64,000 nucleotides of DNA, taken from contig JASWHV010000013.1 of the NCBI GenBank assembly GCA_030760725.1, forward strand, positions 41,388,699 to 41,452,698, written 5' to 3'. The translations under genes and the position numbers were made by a program. This document shows, one piece after another, positions 1 to 11,752 of this stretch; positions within the stretch are counted from its first letter, which is position 1, and each line of letters opens with the position of its first letter. Under the pieces are notes generated by a model. The model had not been told where the DNA came from, did no database searches, and was given only the letters and a program-made list of their open reading frames with translations. The DNA is from Neostapfia colusana. Its lineage: Eukaryota > Streptophyta > Magnoliopsida > Poales > Poaceae.

Positions 1-1539
1 GAGCACGGTGAGGGTGTCGCCGGCGGCCGAAACTTGCCGGAAAATGGTGCACAACGGTGACAGCAGGATTTAGAACTCCGGCGAGGTCGGGATGCTTTAT
101 TCCTCCACCAAACAATCAGCTCTCGGTCTCTAGAGCACCACTGTGAGGTGTAGGAGCTAGGTATGGCAACCAAATCCGCCGGGGAGCCCTCCAAACCTAT
201 CGGCACCGTGCGCCCGAAGTGGTCCGAAGGTTTTCCCGCGACAAGAACGTGTAATCCTTGCTCTACACCTAATTTCCTGGCCTAGAATCGAGGGAAGAAG
301 GGCACTAGCTAGTTTATAACCTGTGTGCAAAGTTTGAGCTACTCACAACATGAATTGAAGCTGAATTTAGCAACTCTTTACCTCGGGGTCGAGTTGTGCT
401 GCCCAGGGGAAAATCTCCAAATTCTCCTCCAAGGAGTCACGGCTTGGTCTGAATTTTGGAGGTGAGCAGCTATGGTCGTAGGTGCACCAATGGGTTGGAT
501 CGCTTGAGCGTGAGCTTCTCCATTTTCAGCTGTCCACGGTGTCCGAAAGTTGGAGCCTCCGGTGTTCACGGCGGCACAGCTGCAACTCCCGGAATTTCGA
601 GCTCCAACGGGCAGAGACTGAAGGAGTAAGGATGGTGGATGGCTAGAGCACGTGTTGGTGATGGTTTTTTCTGTGGGAATCTCGAGCAACCGAGCTCGGG
701 GTGCTGTGGTCGATCGGGGAAGAACCGAGCGGCGGTGTTTGTTGAGAGGCAGACAACCGAGGCGAGATCGAACTGGGGAAAATGAAACGGCTCTGTGGCA
801 CTCATAGCATGGTGATCAGGACGAGCATCGGGTGAGCCAGCAGGAGGTGGCGCGGTGAAAATCATCGGGCGCACGTCACAGCCGGCGCTGGCGCGTTCGG
901 TGATCACCCGAAGAGAAATAGAGGCGGTGTATGAAGAGTGTGTGGCTGACAAAGGGGTCCCACCCCCTCTATTCTTAATCCAATTTTTTCCACTGATATT
1001 CTCCCACAGCTACTCCCAATTGAATGCTTTACTTCACCCCAAAGCTAAGGTTTGAAATGTTGAATTCAAATGATTTTAATTCTGGTGTGGAGTTTGAATT
1101 CAGTATGGTCATTTGAATTCGAAATGGAGTTTGAATTCTCCTTTTTGCATTGTTCCAAAAACATGACAAACCAACTTCAAAGTTTCTGATTTTTGGCATG
1201 GCTGCTAATTCAAATGTGGAGAACACATTTGTGGAACCAACTTTACAAATTGAGGAAGTTGGGATTTGAAACTGAAATTTAAATTCAGATTAGAGGGTTT
1301 CCTCTTTTAATCCCAAACAAATAGTAGAACCCCTCAAAATGAGCTGAAATTTGGAAGGTTGAATATTTGAAATGTGAAGACCCAAGTTATGAATTTAGAC
1401 CTCCATGTTGGAAGTTTTTTTGGAGGTTTGAATCATCACTTTGAAGTCACACCGTTATAATCCAAAGTTGTAATTCACCTCATTTTTCCAATGTGTACAT
1501 GTGTAGAAATTCTTGGTACCACTTTTTGGAGATTTTACA
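1..1539 (-). repeat. Partial LTR, family C, cut by the window edge
   Basis: This block matches 50911-52449 base for base in register, with scattered substitutions of a few percent, so it is the U3 part of a family C LTR on the minus strand. Read on the minus strand the LTR starts TGTAAAATC at 1539. The adjoining bases 1540-1544 are CTCTT. Because the start of the LTR faces the flank, this is the outer edge of a 5' LTR; the rest lies left of the window. Open frames inside it are chance frames and no coding domain is visible. Confidence 0.85.
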
Positions 1540-1544
1540 CTCTT
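1540..1544. repeat. Putative target-site duplication CTCTT next to LTR C
   Basis: CTCTT directly follows the LTR C end at 1539. The same five bases (48525-48529) directly precede the other family C LTR end at 48530. Both lie at the homologous point of a family A LTR. Confidence 0.6.
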
Positions 1545-4181
1545 CCGATCTAAACCAAGTGCAAGTCAAGCGTCTACATGTCACACAGGTGCTGTAGAGC
1601 TTGAAAACGCATGGTTTGGTGGGCTAGAGATGGCGGACGACGTCACCGGAGTCGGTGTGAGCCGCTGTGTCGTCGCAAACTAGGTAGGAGCCACGGCCGG
1701 CATAGGGAAACCTCACTGGAGTGCTCCTCGTGTCGGCTTAGAGGCTAGCGGCGAGCTAGAGGACGGTAGCTGGCCGGAGGAGCAAGTTCCGGCGAGCTCG
1801 GGCGCGGGCGCGCGCGGGAGCGAGGGAAAGAAGAAGATGGGCACGGGTCCCACACGTCAGCCACTGTTTAGAGCTGGACCGGATCTTCTGTGAATCCAGA
1901 TTGGTTGTTTCTGCACACAAAAAACCCGGTAACCCCGTGTGTCAGCCACTGAGAAACCAACACGTCGCCCCTGTCCCACGCGCAGCAATTTAAACGTTTC
2001 CCCGATTTTCAGTTCTAGTTCAAACTTCAAACCCACATAACTTTAGCTAGGAAACTCCAAATCGAGTTAACCAAATTTTGTTGGATCCAGCTCTTTGAGT
2101 ACTTTCCAACGAATCAAGTTTCACTATGAAAATCTATATTTCTCTATAATTAATTCTTCAAAATTTAAAATGTTTAGAATTATAACTGGGGAATCCTTTG
2201 GAGAAAAATTCTGAAATTTGGCCAGTATATTCACCAAAATATACTTGAGTTACCATAAAAATTTCAGATCCATTTGAGCTAATTTGATCCACCTAATGGT
2301 GTGATTAATAAAACTGTTTCAGAGAAAATGGAAAATGTTCAGAAACATTTTCAGAATTTCTCTGAAATTGTTTAGCTCATATCTTTGGCTAGGAATCTTC
2401 AAATTAAGTGAAACCAACTCCATTATAACCCTATAAAATTTAGTTTTCAGAAAGTCATGTCTTGCTCCATGAAAATACATAGAACTCCCTGGAGCTCCAA
2501 TTAAGTCCCAGTACACAATTATTTGTGGAGGGTCCAAATGAGCTTTGCTGCAAATGAAACTTGGCCAAGTCTATGTTTAGGATGTATCCAAACCACAATA
2601 AAAACTTCAGAGTTATTGGGTCTTTCTAGAAATACTTATAGTCTTAACAAGTTCAACTTCAAATTCAAATGCATTCAAATTGATACATACATGTATTTAT
2701 CTCATGTAGTCGCTAAGGTGGAGGAGGAGCCCGAAGTCATAGACTTCATCACTCCAGAGGAACAGCAGCAAGGCAAGCTCCGGTTTGCATTAACCATTTT
2801 ATAAACTTTATTGTTTTGAGAACTTACATTGAGTATCCACTTTATTTCTACATAAAAGTCTTTTTGAAAACCCAAATGCATAGACAAGAAAACCCTGGGT
2901 TGGGCTTAGGTTTGTAAACCTCAATTAGCTACTGTAATGCTAAGATAGTGTAGGATTCGGTACAAGTCGAGTAGTTAGAACTACTCAAGAGAATAGGCTA
3001 GAGGCACACTACTCGGGTAACGATAGCAATTGGAGCACATGACAATAAAAATGGGACCGAACGGAAAGTAAGGGCAGCAGGACGGTGGGGCCTGGGTGCC
3101 ATAGCTCTGCTTGTGTCGGTTGAGGACCGAGCCGTGTGCAGGCCTGTTGAACAAGCTAGAACAGTACCGAAGACCTACCGGATATATGGGAACCGGGAAA
3201 CTGATGTAATTCGTGTTGCTGGGTGTTGAGGCATAGCTGGTCGTTCAGAGGGTAGGTTGAGAGCTTGAGGTGTAAATCAGCTGGTGGCACTACAGATGCG
3301 CGCGCAGAGACCTCTTGCTCGGGATGATTGGACCGGCTCAACATTTGGCTGACAGATGAAAGGTGGTTGCGTACGACGTCCGTGATGGTTGCTGTATGTA
3401 ACATTGAGTACGGGCGTACATGACGGGTTATTCGGGTAACCCTGCAGGTGTAAATCGATTATAATCGCCATCCCTCGTGGTCAGTAAGTACCACTTGTTT
3501 ACTGCACCGTGACGTAGAAAGAACAGGCTAGAGTCATGTAAAAGTTGCTGATTGAAAGCTATACCTTGATTGTTAATGACTTGTTGTAGTTTAGAGAAAA
3601 TTAAAGTTCCTTTTTAACCTTGTGCAAAGCACATGAGAGAAATGCATTTATTGTTAGATTGCGGCTCTCTTATGTGCCTTAGCGTGAGGTTCTCCACAAT
3701 TTGCTGCTGAAACTTGAAAGTAATGTTCAAATAATTAGGCGAGTCCTTTGCAACTTACATTCTCAATTACACATAATCCAGCATGTAGAAGTTTCATGTA
3801 TAGGAAAGATGGGTCAGACATGCTGAGCCATCGTGCTCGCTGCTTGTGTTTGAAGCTTTTGCAGGGTGTTGTGAGGAAGAGATCCCGAGGAGGAGACGGA
3901 ACCCCAAGAGGGAAACCCCGTCGAGTGGGAGTCGTGCACGCCGCCGTGTTAGTGTGCGTGTGTGCTAGTGGGGACACATTCACGGGCTGAACGTGAACTC
4001 CGTGCGCAGTCTACACCCGTGAGTGTAGACTGAACATATTTTATTGTAAAAATGTTCATAAACTCATTTATGTAATAAAACTTTTCTTCCGCTTTGTACC
4101 TTATATGTGTGTTATCCGGTGCAGTGCAACGCAGCATCCATCAGCGTGATCATGGCTCGACGAGGCCGCGAGGCCGTGTCA
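1545..4181 (+). repeat. Right part of a family A LTR (A1), 5' LTR of element A
   Basis: From about 1990 this aligns with the right two thirds of the family A LTRs at 26970-30909 and 59662-63696, with roughly 10% differences by eye. It ends GTGTCA at 4181, three bases before a tRNA-Met-type primer site, so it acts as a 5' LTR. AATAAA at 4075-4080 lies about 100 bases from the LTR end and is a plausible poly(A) signal. The left third is absent because a family C insertion interrupts it at 1539/1540. Confidence 0.85.
2710..3952 (+). pseudogene. LTR-borne acidic exon pair in LTR A1 (second exon frameshifted)
   Basis: Exon 2 (2710-2772) lies between an ATGTAG acceptor and an AG|GCAAG donor. It reads AKVEEEPEVIDFITPEEQQ and is 18 bases (six codons) shorter than in LTR A4, so the frame is kept. 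The intron is 2773-3864 (1092 bases) and ends TTTTGCAG. Exon 3 from 3865 is one base short against the other copies, so the reading frame breaks. I read this as a decayed copy of the exon pair intact at 29414-30680 and 62207-63465. Confidence 0.5.
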
Positions 4182-4184
4182 GCA

Positions 4185-4196
4185 TGGTATCAGAGC
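4185..4196 (+). other. Primer-binding site of element A, copy 1
   Basis: TGGTATCAGAGC, complementary to the 3' end of initiator tRNA-Met, three bases after the LTR end GTGTCA. It would prime minus-strand cDNA synthesis. Confidence 0.9.
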
Positions 4197-5258
4197 TCGC
4201 TTGAGGTTTAACGCACTAAAAAGGTCATCTTTTTTTAAAAAAACTCGGTGAGGAACGAGTTAGTAGCCCATATAAGGATGCTATTAGTGTATAAAAAGTG
4301 GCAAATCTAACCTATGTGCTTATGTCGGAAAATCATCCATCTCGGGACGTCATGTGTCTTGGGGGTGCATGTAAGCGCTGTCCACCAGTGCGCACAAGCT
4401 AAAGGGTGGATCCTCACGGGTGGTAGGTAACCCAGCCCGCTTTAATATCCTCTACGACTCTTTATGTTGTTTGGGGTATTCGAGCAACGCCCTTCCCTGG
4501 CGTGCTACGGGCAAGTTTGGGAGACCCTGTCATGAGGTTAGTAACATGAACACGTAGCTCAAGGCGTGTTTGGCTTGAGAACACCCGTGCGAGTGATGAC
4601 GTACGGGTGTATGAACTGTATTGGGACCGGGTTCGGTGCGCAGCCGAGCCTGACGAATGTGTGATTCATTTGCAGGTACTGTAACCACGAATCGGTAGAC
4701 GAGTAGCATCCGTGTGCGAGAGACGTTTAGTGCCACTGAATTAACAAAGCCGGCTAAGTACGGCATAGGTTTTTCTTTGGGAGGAATGTAGTACCGACAT
4801 GAACTGGTGACGCTTCAACGTCACAATCCACTAAATGACCAACCTCATTGTAAAACTTGAAGGTTTTAATCCAGAGCACTAAAACTTTGATATAACTTCT
4901 TCCCTTAATCAGGATGTTCAAAGTTAACAAGTTTTCAACATATAGGATACTAAGGACAGAGTCCCCTGTTTTCAGATGAAATGAAGCTGAAGTTAATCAG
5001 AGGTTAGAGATTGAGTTCTTTCAAGGTTTGGCTCATATGATACATTTCTGGAAAGCTTTGGAAGAGCTTTACAACTTTTCTGTTGATGTCCAGAGGTGTT
5101 GAAACTGTCCAGAAAACTTTTCTGTTAAGGTTCAAATAATTAGGTAAATCCTTTGGAAATTATTTACTTCATATACCCTACAAACCTTCATGTATAGGAG
5201 AGACGGGTCAGTCTTGCGGAGCCATCGTGCTCACTGCTTGTGTTTGAAGCTTTTGCAG

Positions 5259-5347
5259 GGGTTTATGAAGAAGGGACTCCCGAGGAGGAGACAGAACCCC
5301 AAGAGGGAAACCCCGTCGAGTGGGAGTCATGCACGCCGCCGTGTTAG
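5259..5347 (+). other. Extra intact copy of the LTR acidic exon 3 (unit 2)
   Basis: It follows TTTTGCAG and reads YEEGTPEEETEPQEG, then ends SCTPPC and TAG. It has the same phase and length (89 bases) as exon 3 of LTR A2. A near-identical copy lies in unit 3. Neither has an exon 2 upstream in its own unit, so they are by-products of the tandem repeat. Confidence 0.4.
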
Positions 5348-5579
5348 TGTGTGTGTGTGCTAGCGGGGACACGTTCACGGGCTGAACGTGAACTCGGTGC
5401 GTAGTCTATGCCCGTGAGTGTAGACTGAATATATTTTATTGTAAAAATTTTCATAAACTCGTTTATGTAATAAAACTTTGCTTCCGCTTTGTACCTTTTA
5501 TGTGTGTTGTCCGGTGCAGTGCAACATAGCATCCCTCAGCGTGATCCTGGCTCGACCAGGCTGCGAGGACGTGTCAGCA

Positions 5580-5591
5580 TGGTATCAGAGC
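5580..5591 (+). other. Primer-binding site, copy 2
   Basis: TGGTATCAGAGC preceded by a second LTR end GTGTCA (to 5576), inside unit 2 of the tandem repeat. Confidence 0.85.
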
Positions 5592-6661
5592 TCGCTTGAG
5601 GTTTAACGCACTAAAAAGGTCATCTTTTTCAAAAATCCAGTGAGGAACGAGTTAGTAGCCCATATAAGGATGTTATTAATGTATAGAAAGTGGCATACTA
5701 ACCTATTTGCTTATGTCAGAAAATCGTGCATCTCGGGATGCTTTATGTCTTGGGGGTGCATGTAAGCGCTGTCCTCCAGTGTGCACAAGCTGAAGGGTGG
5801 AGCCCCACGGGTGGCAGGTAACCTAACCCGCTTTAATATCCTCTACGACTCTTCATGTCGTTTGGGGTATTCGAGCAACGTCTGTCCCTGGCGTGCTTTG
5901 GGCAATTTGGGAGACTCCGTCACGTGGTCTGTTACGTGAACACGTAGCTCAAGACGTGTTTGGCTTGAGAACATCCGGGCGAGTGATGACGGCCGGGTGT
6001 ATGAACTGTATGGATACCGGGCTCGGTGTGCAGCCGAGTCTGACGATTGTTTGAGTTTTCTGCAGGTAGTATAAAAATGAAATGGTAGACGTGTAGCATC
6101 CATATGTGAGTGATGTTTAGTGCCACTGAACTAACGAAGCCGGCTAAGTCCGGTATAGGTTTTTCTTTGGGAGGAATGTAGTACCGACATGAACTGGTGA
6201 CGCTTCAACGTCACAATCCACTAAATGACCAACCTCATTGTAAAACTTGAAGGTTTTAATCCAGAGCACTAAAACTTTGATATAACTTCTTCCCTTAATT
6301 AGGATGTTCAAAGTTAACAAGTTTTCAACATATAGGATACTAAGGACAGAGTCCCCTGTTTTCAGATGAAATGAAGCTGAAGTTAATCAGAGGTTAGAGA
6401 TTGAGTTCTTTCGAGGTTTGGCTCATATGATACATTTCTGGAAAGCTTTGGAAGAGCTTTACAACTTTTCTGTTGATGTCCAGAGGTGTTGAAACTGTCC
6501 AGAAAACTTTTCTGTTAAGGTTCAAATAATTAGGTAAATCCTTTGGAAATTATTTACTTCATATACCCTACAAACCTTCATGTAGAAGTTTCATGTATAG
6601 GAGAGACGGGTCAGTCTTGCGGAGCCATCGTGCTCACTGCTTGTGTTTGAAGCTTTTGCAG

Positions 6662-6750
6662 GGGTTTATGAGGAAGGGACTCCCGAGGAGGAGACAGAAC
6701 CCCAAGACGGAAACCCCGTCGAGTGGGAGTCATGCACGCCGCCGTGTTAG
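6662..6750 (+). other. Extra intact copy of the LTR acidic exon 3 (unit 3)
   Basis: Same reading frame as the unit 2 copy with one Glu to Asp change. It follows TTTTGCAG and ends at the same TAG. Confidence 0.4.
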
Positions 6751-6982
6751 TGTGTGTGTGTGCTAGCGGGGACACGTTCACGGGCTGAACGTGAACTCGG
6801 TGCGTAGTCTATGCCCGTGAGTGTAGACTGAATATATTTTATTGTAAAAAATTTCATAAACTCGTTTATGTAATAAAACTTTGCTTCCGCTTTGTACCTT
6901 TTATGTGTGTTGTCCGGTGCAGTGCAACATAGCATCCCTCAGCGTGATCCTGGCTCGACGAGGCTGCGAGGCCGTGTCAGCA

Positions 6983-6994
6983 TGGTATCAGAGC
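6983..6994 (+). other. Primer-binding site, copy 3
   Basis: TGGTATCAGAGC after LTR end GTGTCA (to 6979), inside unit 3. This copy is the closest to ORF0. Confidence 0.85.
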
Positions 6995-8460
6995 TCGCTT
7001 GAGGTTTATCGCACTAAAAAGGTCATCTTTTTCAAAAATCCAGTGAGGAACGAGTTAGTAGCCCATATAAGGATGTTATTAGTGTATAGAAAGTGGCATA
7101 CTAACCTATTTGCTTATGTCGGAAAATCGTGCATCTCGGGATGCTTTATGTCTTGGGGGGTGCTCGTAAGCGCTGTCCTCCAGTGTGCACAAGCTGAAGG
7201 GTGGAGCCCCACGGGTGGCAGGTAACCTAACCCGCTTTAATATCCTCTACGACTCTTCATGTCGTTTGGGGTATTCGAGCAACGTCTGTCCCTGGCGTGC
7301 TTTGGGCAATTTGGGAGACTCCGTCACGTGGTCTGTTACGTGAACACGTAGCTCAAGACGTGTTTGGCTTGAGAACATCCGGGCGAGTGATGACGGCCGG
7401 GTGTATGAACTGTATGGATACCGGGCTCGGTGTGCAGCCGATTCTGACGATTGTTTGAGTTATCTGCAGGTAGTATAAAAATTAAATGGTAGACGTGTAG
7501 CATCCGTATGTGAGTGATGTTTAGTGCCACTGAACTAACGAAGCCGGCTAAGTCCGGTATAGGTTTTTCTTTGTGAGGACGTAGTACCGACATGATCTGG
7601 TGACGCATCGACGTCACACCCGACTAAATGAGCAACTGCATTATAAAACTTAAAAGTTTTAATTCATAGAACTCAAACTTGATGTAACTCCTTCCCTTAA
7701 TCAGGATATTCAAAGTTAACAAGTTTTCAACTTATAGGATACTAAGGACAGAGTCCCCTGTTTTCAGCTGAATTAAGGCTGAAGTTAATCAGAGGTTAGA
7801 GATTGAGTTCTTTCGAGGTTGGGGTCATATGATACATTTCTGGAAAGCATTGGAAGAGCTTTACAACTTTTCTGTTGATGTACAGAGATTTTTCATCCCT
7901 TAACCAATCGAAAAATGCAGTAGAGTTGAAACTGTCCAGAAAACAGGGCAGAGCAAACACTCTCTGTAACTCTAGGTAAATTGATCATAACATCCTGCAT
8001 AAAAATCCAAAAATAGAACATGAGATAGTTCTGAAAAGTTCATGAGATGGGTTACAACTTTGTTACAGAAAGTTTTGTCAAATTTGGTGTAGAATTAACT
8101 GGGATTCTTGGATCAAATCAGTACCTTAAGCAGGAAGGTGCTGTCCAATTTTCTCCAGAAATTCCGTCAACTTTGACATCTCATAACTTTTGAACCAGGA
8201 CAGATATTAGGCCAAGAAAATACGTTCTGGAAATGCTTTAACTTTGATGTTGAGCTCCAGAATTGGTTTTGCCTTTAGTATGGTCTAAATCAGGTTGAAA
8301 TGGAAACTGGTCAGAGTTGTCATATTGGACAGCAGATCAGCAATCAAATTTGTTCTAAGTTTGATTTGTGTTGTAAGAGTTCAATGACATGTTTTATGTT
8401 ATAACTCAATGATTTACTGATGAAATGATTATTTGACATTTCTCAAATATGTTTCTACAG

Positions 8461-8576
8461 ATGCCAGCAGATAGACTGTTGGAGAACAGGTGAGTGGTGT
8501 CCCACTGTTCTCACCGCAGCGGCTATCCGGAAGCGTTGAGGCAAATGCTTCAATATTTCGGGTACAGAAAGATGCC
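8461..8576 (+). pseudogene. 5' end of element A ORF0, interrupted by element B
   Basis: The ATG at 8461 sits directly after a splice-acceptor-like CAG. The frame opens MPADRLLENR, hits TGA at 8491 (a CGA codon with C to T would restore it), then reads GYPEALRQMLQYFGYRKM up to the ATGCC target site, where element B enters. It is in the same frame as the continuation at 21237. The protein family is unknown to me. Its position upstream of gag matches the ORF at 12215-12994 in element B. Confidence 0.6.
8572..8576. repeat. Target-site duplication ATGCC, left copy (element B)
   Basis: ATGCC directly before the TGTAACACC end of element B, repeated at 21237-21241 directly after its TGTGACA end. This fixes both ends of the insertion. 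Confidence 0.95.
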
Positions 8577-8981
8577 TGTAACACCCCAAAATTTTGATTC
8601 AAAACCTTAAATCATGTTAAGAGGGGAATTTAAAAATTTTTGGACGTGTTGCATGTTTTGCAAAAATTCAAATTTAAACTGGAATTCAAATTAAACTCAA
8701 ATCAGAAAAGAAATGGAAAAAGAAAAAGAGAAAACAGAAAAAAACCGGCCAGTGGGCCGAAACCCACCAGCCGGCCCAACTTACCCCGCGCCAGCCCGCA
8801 GCCGCGCGCCCGCGCTCTCTCACACTGACAGGCGGGACCCACCGATATTCGTCTACCTCGCGCCGCGCCGAACTCCTCCGCGCCCGAATCGAAACCGATC
8901 GGGATTTCGACGTAAACCCCGCTGAGTTCTGTTCGTAGCCGATGCGGACATGATCTAAACCACCCCGCCGTCCTCCCCCGT

Positions 8982-8990
8982 CTATAAAAA
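8982..8990 (+). promoter_or_regulatory. TATA box of LTR B (5' copy)
   Basis: CTATAAAAA flanked by C-rich sequence, followed within ~30 bases by a pyrimidine-rich start region. A good plant TATA context. The 3' LTR has the same box at 18219-18227. Confidence 0.7.
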
Positions 8991-10527
8991 CCCCTGCCTC
9001 GTTCTGTTTTTCCCATGTGATCGCCGATTTGTACTCCGGTGAGAACCGAGACTTCTTCGGTGAATTCTGGCCGATCTAAGCTCGGAAACTCCGATCTAAC
9101 TCGCTGGTCTTGATCCACCGCCTCCGGGGAACCTTGCAGGTGCAGAAAACTCGGTGACTTGCGGTGTAAACACAGCGCCGACGAGCTTCGCCGTGGTTTT
9201 GCCTCGGACCTCGCCGCCGATCACCTTCCAGGACCTCCGAGCTCAAGAAAACCGCCGAGGTGAGATCCCCGACCTCCCCTCTACAAATCTATGCCATAAG
9301 ATCACAGTTCTAGGCAGAATTCTGGAGGATCCGAAAGTTTCCGGCGAGATCGCCGCTTCCCGCCGCCGTGCGCCACCGGCAGCGCCGCCCGCGCTCGATC
9401 AGAGCGACGTGGCCGCTTGTGCGCCGTTTATTTTAAATCGCACGGTATGGTTTAAATACCCGCGTACCGGTTCGGCGTTATAATCTCAGCCGTCGGTTTA
9501 AAATCGGACGGTCCACGTCAGCCCCGCGTTATAAAGAATGGAAATCTTACGTGCTACCCCCTGGGGTTCTCGGGAAATAAGAGCTAGCCCCGGAAACTTC
9601 TGATCTAGCCCCTGGAACTCCAGAAAATCATGTAAATTCATTTAAAAATCAGTTTTAGCCACTGGACTTAATAAAAATTAGGAAAAACACCTCTGATAAG
9701 TGTAGCTAGACCCCTGGAAATTTTGAAAATAATATTATAGACCCTGTAGTGGGGTGAGTTTATTTTTTAGCCCTGTTTAGTATTTAATTTAGGAAATTGA
9801 ATATGTAACTAGTGTTTAAAAATTAAAAAGTGGGACAAACATATTGTCAAAATTAAGTTAAAGACTTTCTCAGTGTTTAGGAAATTTTGGAGTGAGATAA
9901 AAACATATTTTGGACTGAATTGAATCTGTTTAATTTATTATTCACAATTAGGGACACATTTTTAAGTAATAAATAGTTTTAGAAAATAGGGAAAATAATT
10001 ATGAAATAGTTAACATCAGAGGCAAAGGTCAAAATATGTTATTAAATTATTTAGGACCAGAACCTATTCTGTTTAGATGAGGTGTATTACTAATTTCATA
10101 ATAAAATACACAATTACGCATAGGAATATAAATCTGAAAATATAGCAACTAGTAAATGATAAATGGAGTTTTTAAAATCCAAAGAGTTCAGTTTAGGGTT
10201 GGTAGAAATTATGAAGGCACATATGGGGAAGAAAAATACTTTTCATACATACTTGGTAGTGAAAAGGTGTAGTAGTTGAATATAAGAAATTTATTGGAAA
10301 CTCATATATATAGTATGTAAGTATAAATGTGAACATAAAAGTAGGAATCATATACACATGATTAAAAGTGCATGCAAGCCACAACTCAACACGCATAAAG
10401 TAACCACACCACATATAATGGTGAAGAACTTTCATAAATGTGAATGTGTGGTTTGTATGAAGTAGAAGTGTGAACTATGTCTTATGATTGTTGTTTTTCT
10501 TTTGCTATGTGTGATGGTATGATGTAG

Positions 10528-11752
10528 AACCTGCTCAAGAGCAAGTTATTCCTTTCCAAGACCAGGACTACCCATTTCAAGAGCAGCAAGAAAGAGGCAA
10601 GTGTCCTTGACCACTTTGATCCTATGCTAGGATGTGTAGCTAGAATTATTTGCATTGTCAATTGAAATATGAAACCCATGTTAGGAAGTTTCCCTAGAAT
10701 TGCATTACCTTGTTTCCTTGTAGCTTGGGTTGGGATTTATTTTATCATGTTATTCATTATTATGCATATGCTTAGCCATGCTTAGAATGGGATATTTGGG
10801 ATATGAGATCATCAGTTTATTTTACCATACTCTTGAATGAGATATTGTGAGTTATGTAGAGGTAGGGATCAAGGCAAGTTGGATGTTTTGGTTGTGTGCT
10901 GGGTACACGAGACTCGGGTTTGTGTTTAGTACTTGCCTGGATCCTAAGGACCGGTTCATGGAGCATGTAACCTGGCTTTACAGTGCCAACCACATGCTGA
11001 GATGGGGCAGCTTGGCCGATTAATTAGGTGTATCCCCGACGTAGTATGGGTGTGTTGGATGGTGTGGGGAGTAGGTGTCAGCTGGACTACCATATGAACC
11101 GCAAGGCTCAAGAGGGGGTCACTGCAGCGGGGTTGGAGCCTCTTGTATGCTGTTAGGGGTGAAACCTCAGTGGGCCCACGCTCGTCGGGAATCCCTTTGT
11201 AAAGGCTTCGTAGTGATCTCCTGGCTACACACCTGGGAAGTGTGAATGTGGTTCGTAGCCACTGGCATAATGGAGGTTCTTTTAGTCCACCCGGCAACGG
11301 GGGATGAAATCACTACATGTGGGTACAGTGGTACAAATTCTGCAGAGTCAAAACTGTCATGACAGCCGTGCTCACGGTCAAGAGCGGCTTGGACTTATTC
11401 ATGATTAGAGGAGTGATGGTTTTGGAAGTTGTGAATGTTAAGCGGGGAGCTTAACATTGGAAATGATGTTATGGTTATTTGATTATGATGATGGTATGGG
11501 AGCTTGGGACCATTTCACCTGTGTATTAATGTAGGTGCTTAATAAGCTAAGGTGATAAGTATTAATTGTGTAGTGCCTTAACCATGAGTTCAACCTCTCC
11601 TTGTTCTAGCCATGCATGATATAATTTTCCCACACTTGCTGAGTACCATTGGTACTCAACCTTGCATATTTGTTGGTTTATATTGCTGCTCAGGTCAAGA
11701 TAATGAGGTGGTGTATAATGACCAAGACTTTGGACCCGAAGAAGGTTTCTAG
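10528..11752 (+). CDS. LTR-borne acidic peptide of element B, exons 2 and 3 (start exon unresolved)
   Basis: Exon 2 (10528-10596, 69 bases) follows a GATGTAG acceptor and reads EPAQEQVIPFQDQDYPFQ and onward. It ends at AG|GCAAGT, a perfect GC-AG donor. The intron of 1097 bases ends TGCTGCTCAG. Exon 3 (11694-11752) reads QDNEVVYNDQDFGPEEGF and stops at TAG. Both junctions are phase 1. An upstream block (about 9140-9258) is open in the matching phase and ends CGAG|GTGAG, but no ATG is in frame, so I cannot place the start. The family is unknown; the product would be acidic and Gln-rich. The coding status is inferred from phase and position shared with families A and C. Confidence 0.4.

Larger units (their letters stand above)
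3725..7944 (+). repeat. Three tandem copies of a ~1.39 kb LTR-end + PBS + leader unit
   Basis: The units start at the shared string TTCAAATAATTAGG at 3725, 5131 and 6521, giving periods of 1406 and 1390 bases. Each unit holds the last ~450 bases of the family A LTR, a complete PBS (4185, 5580, 6983) and ~930 bases of leader. Units 2 and 3 are almost identical; unit 2 lacks 13 bases present in unit 3 (the GTAGAAGTTTCAT segment). Unit 1 is more diverged. The third unit runs into single-copy leader after about 7944. Confidence 0.9.
4197..8460 (+). other. Non-coding 5' leader of element A
   Basis: No believable coding frame is visible. The segment consists of leader sequence interleaved with two extra LTR-end/PBS copies (units 2 and 3 of the tandem repeat), then about 500 bases of single-copy AT-rich leader (7945-8460). 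It ends in a pyrimidine-rich stretch and TTTCTACAG immediately before the ORF0 ATG at 8461, which looks like a 3' splice site. The short repeated open frames here are antisense frames of the LTR end. Confidence 0.7.

Noticed and set aside
5344..6935. Repeated antisense 62-residue frames (at 5344-5532 and 6747-6935)
   Set aside because: They are antisense to the LTR end and recur only because the segment is tandemly repeated; no family-like features.
10193..10435. Small Tyr/Phe-rich membrane-like frame in LTR B (also 19431-19673)
   Set aside because: Antisense frame within the AT-rich intron-like block; identical position in both LTRs only reflects LTR identity.
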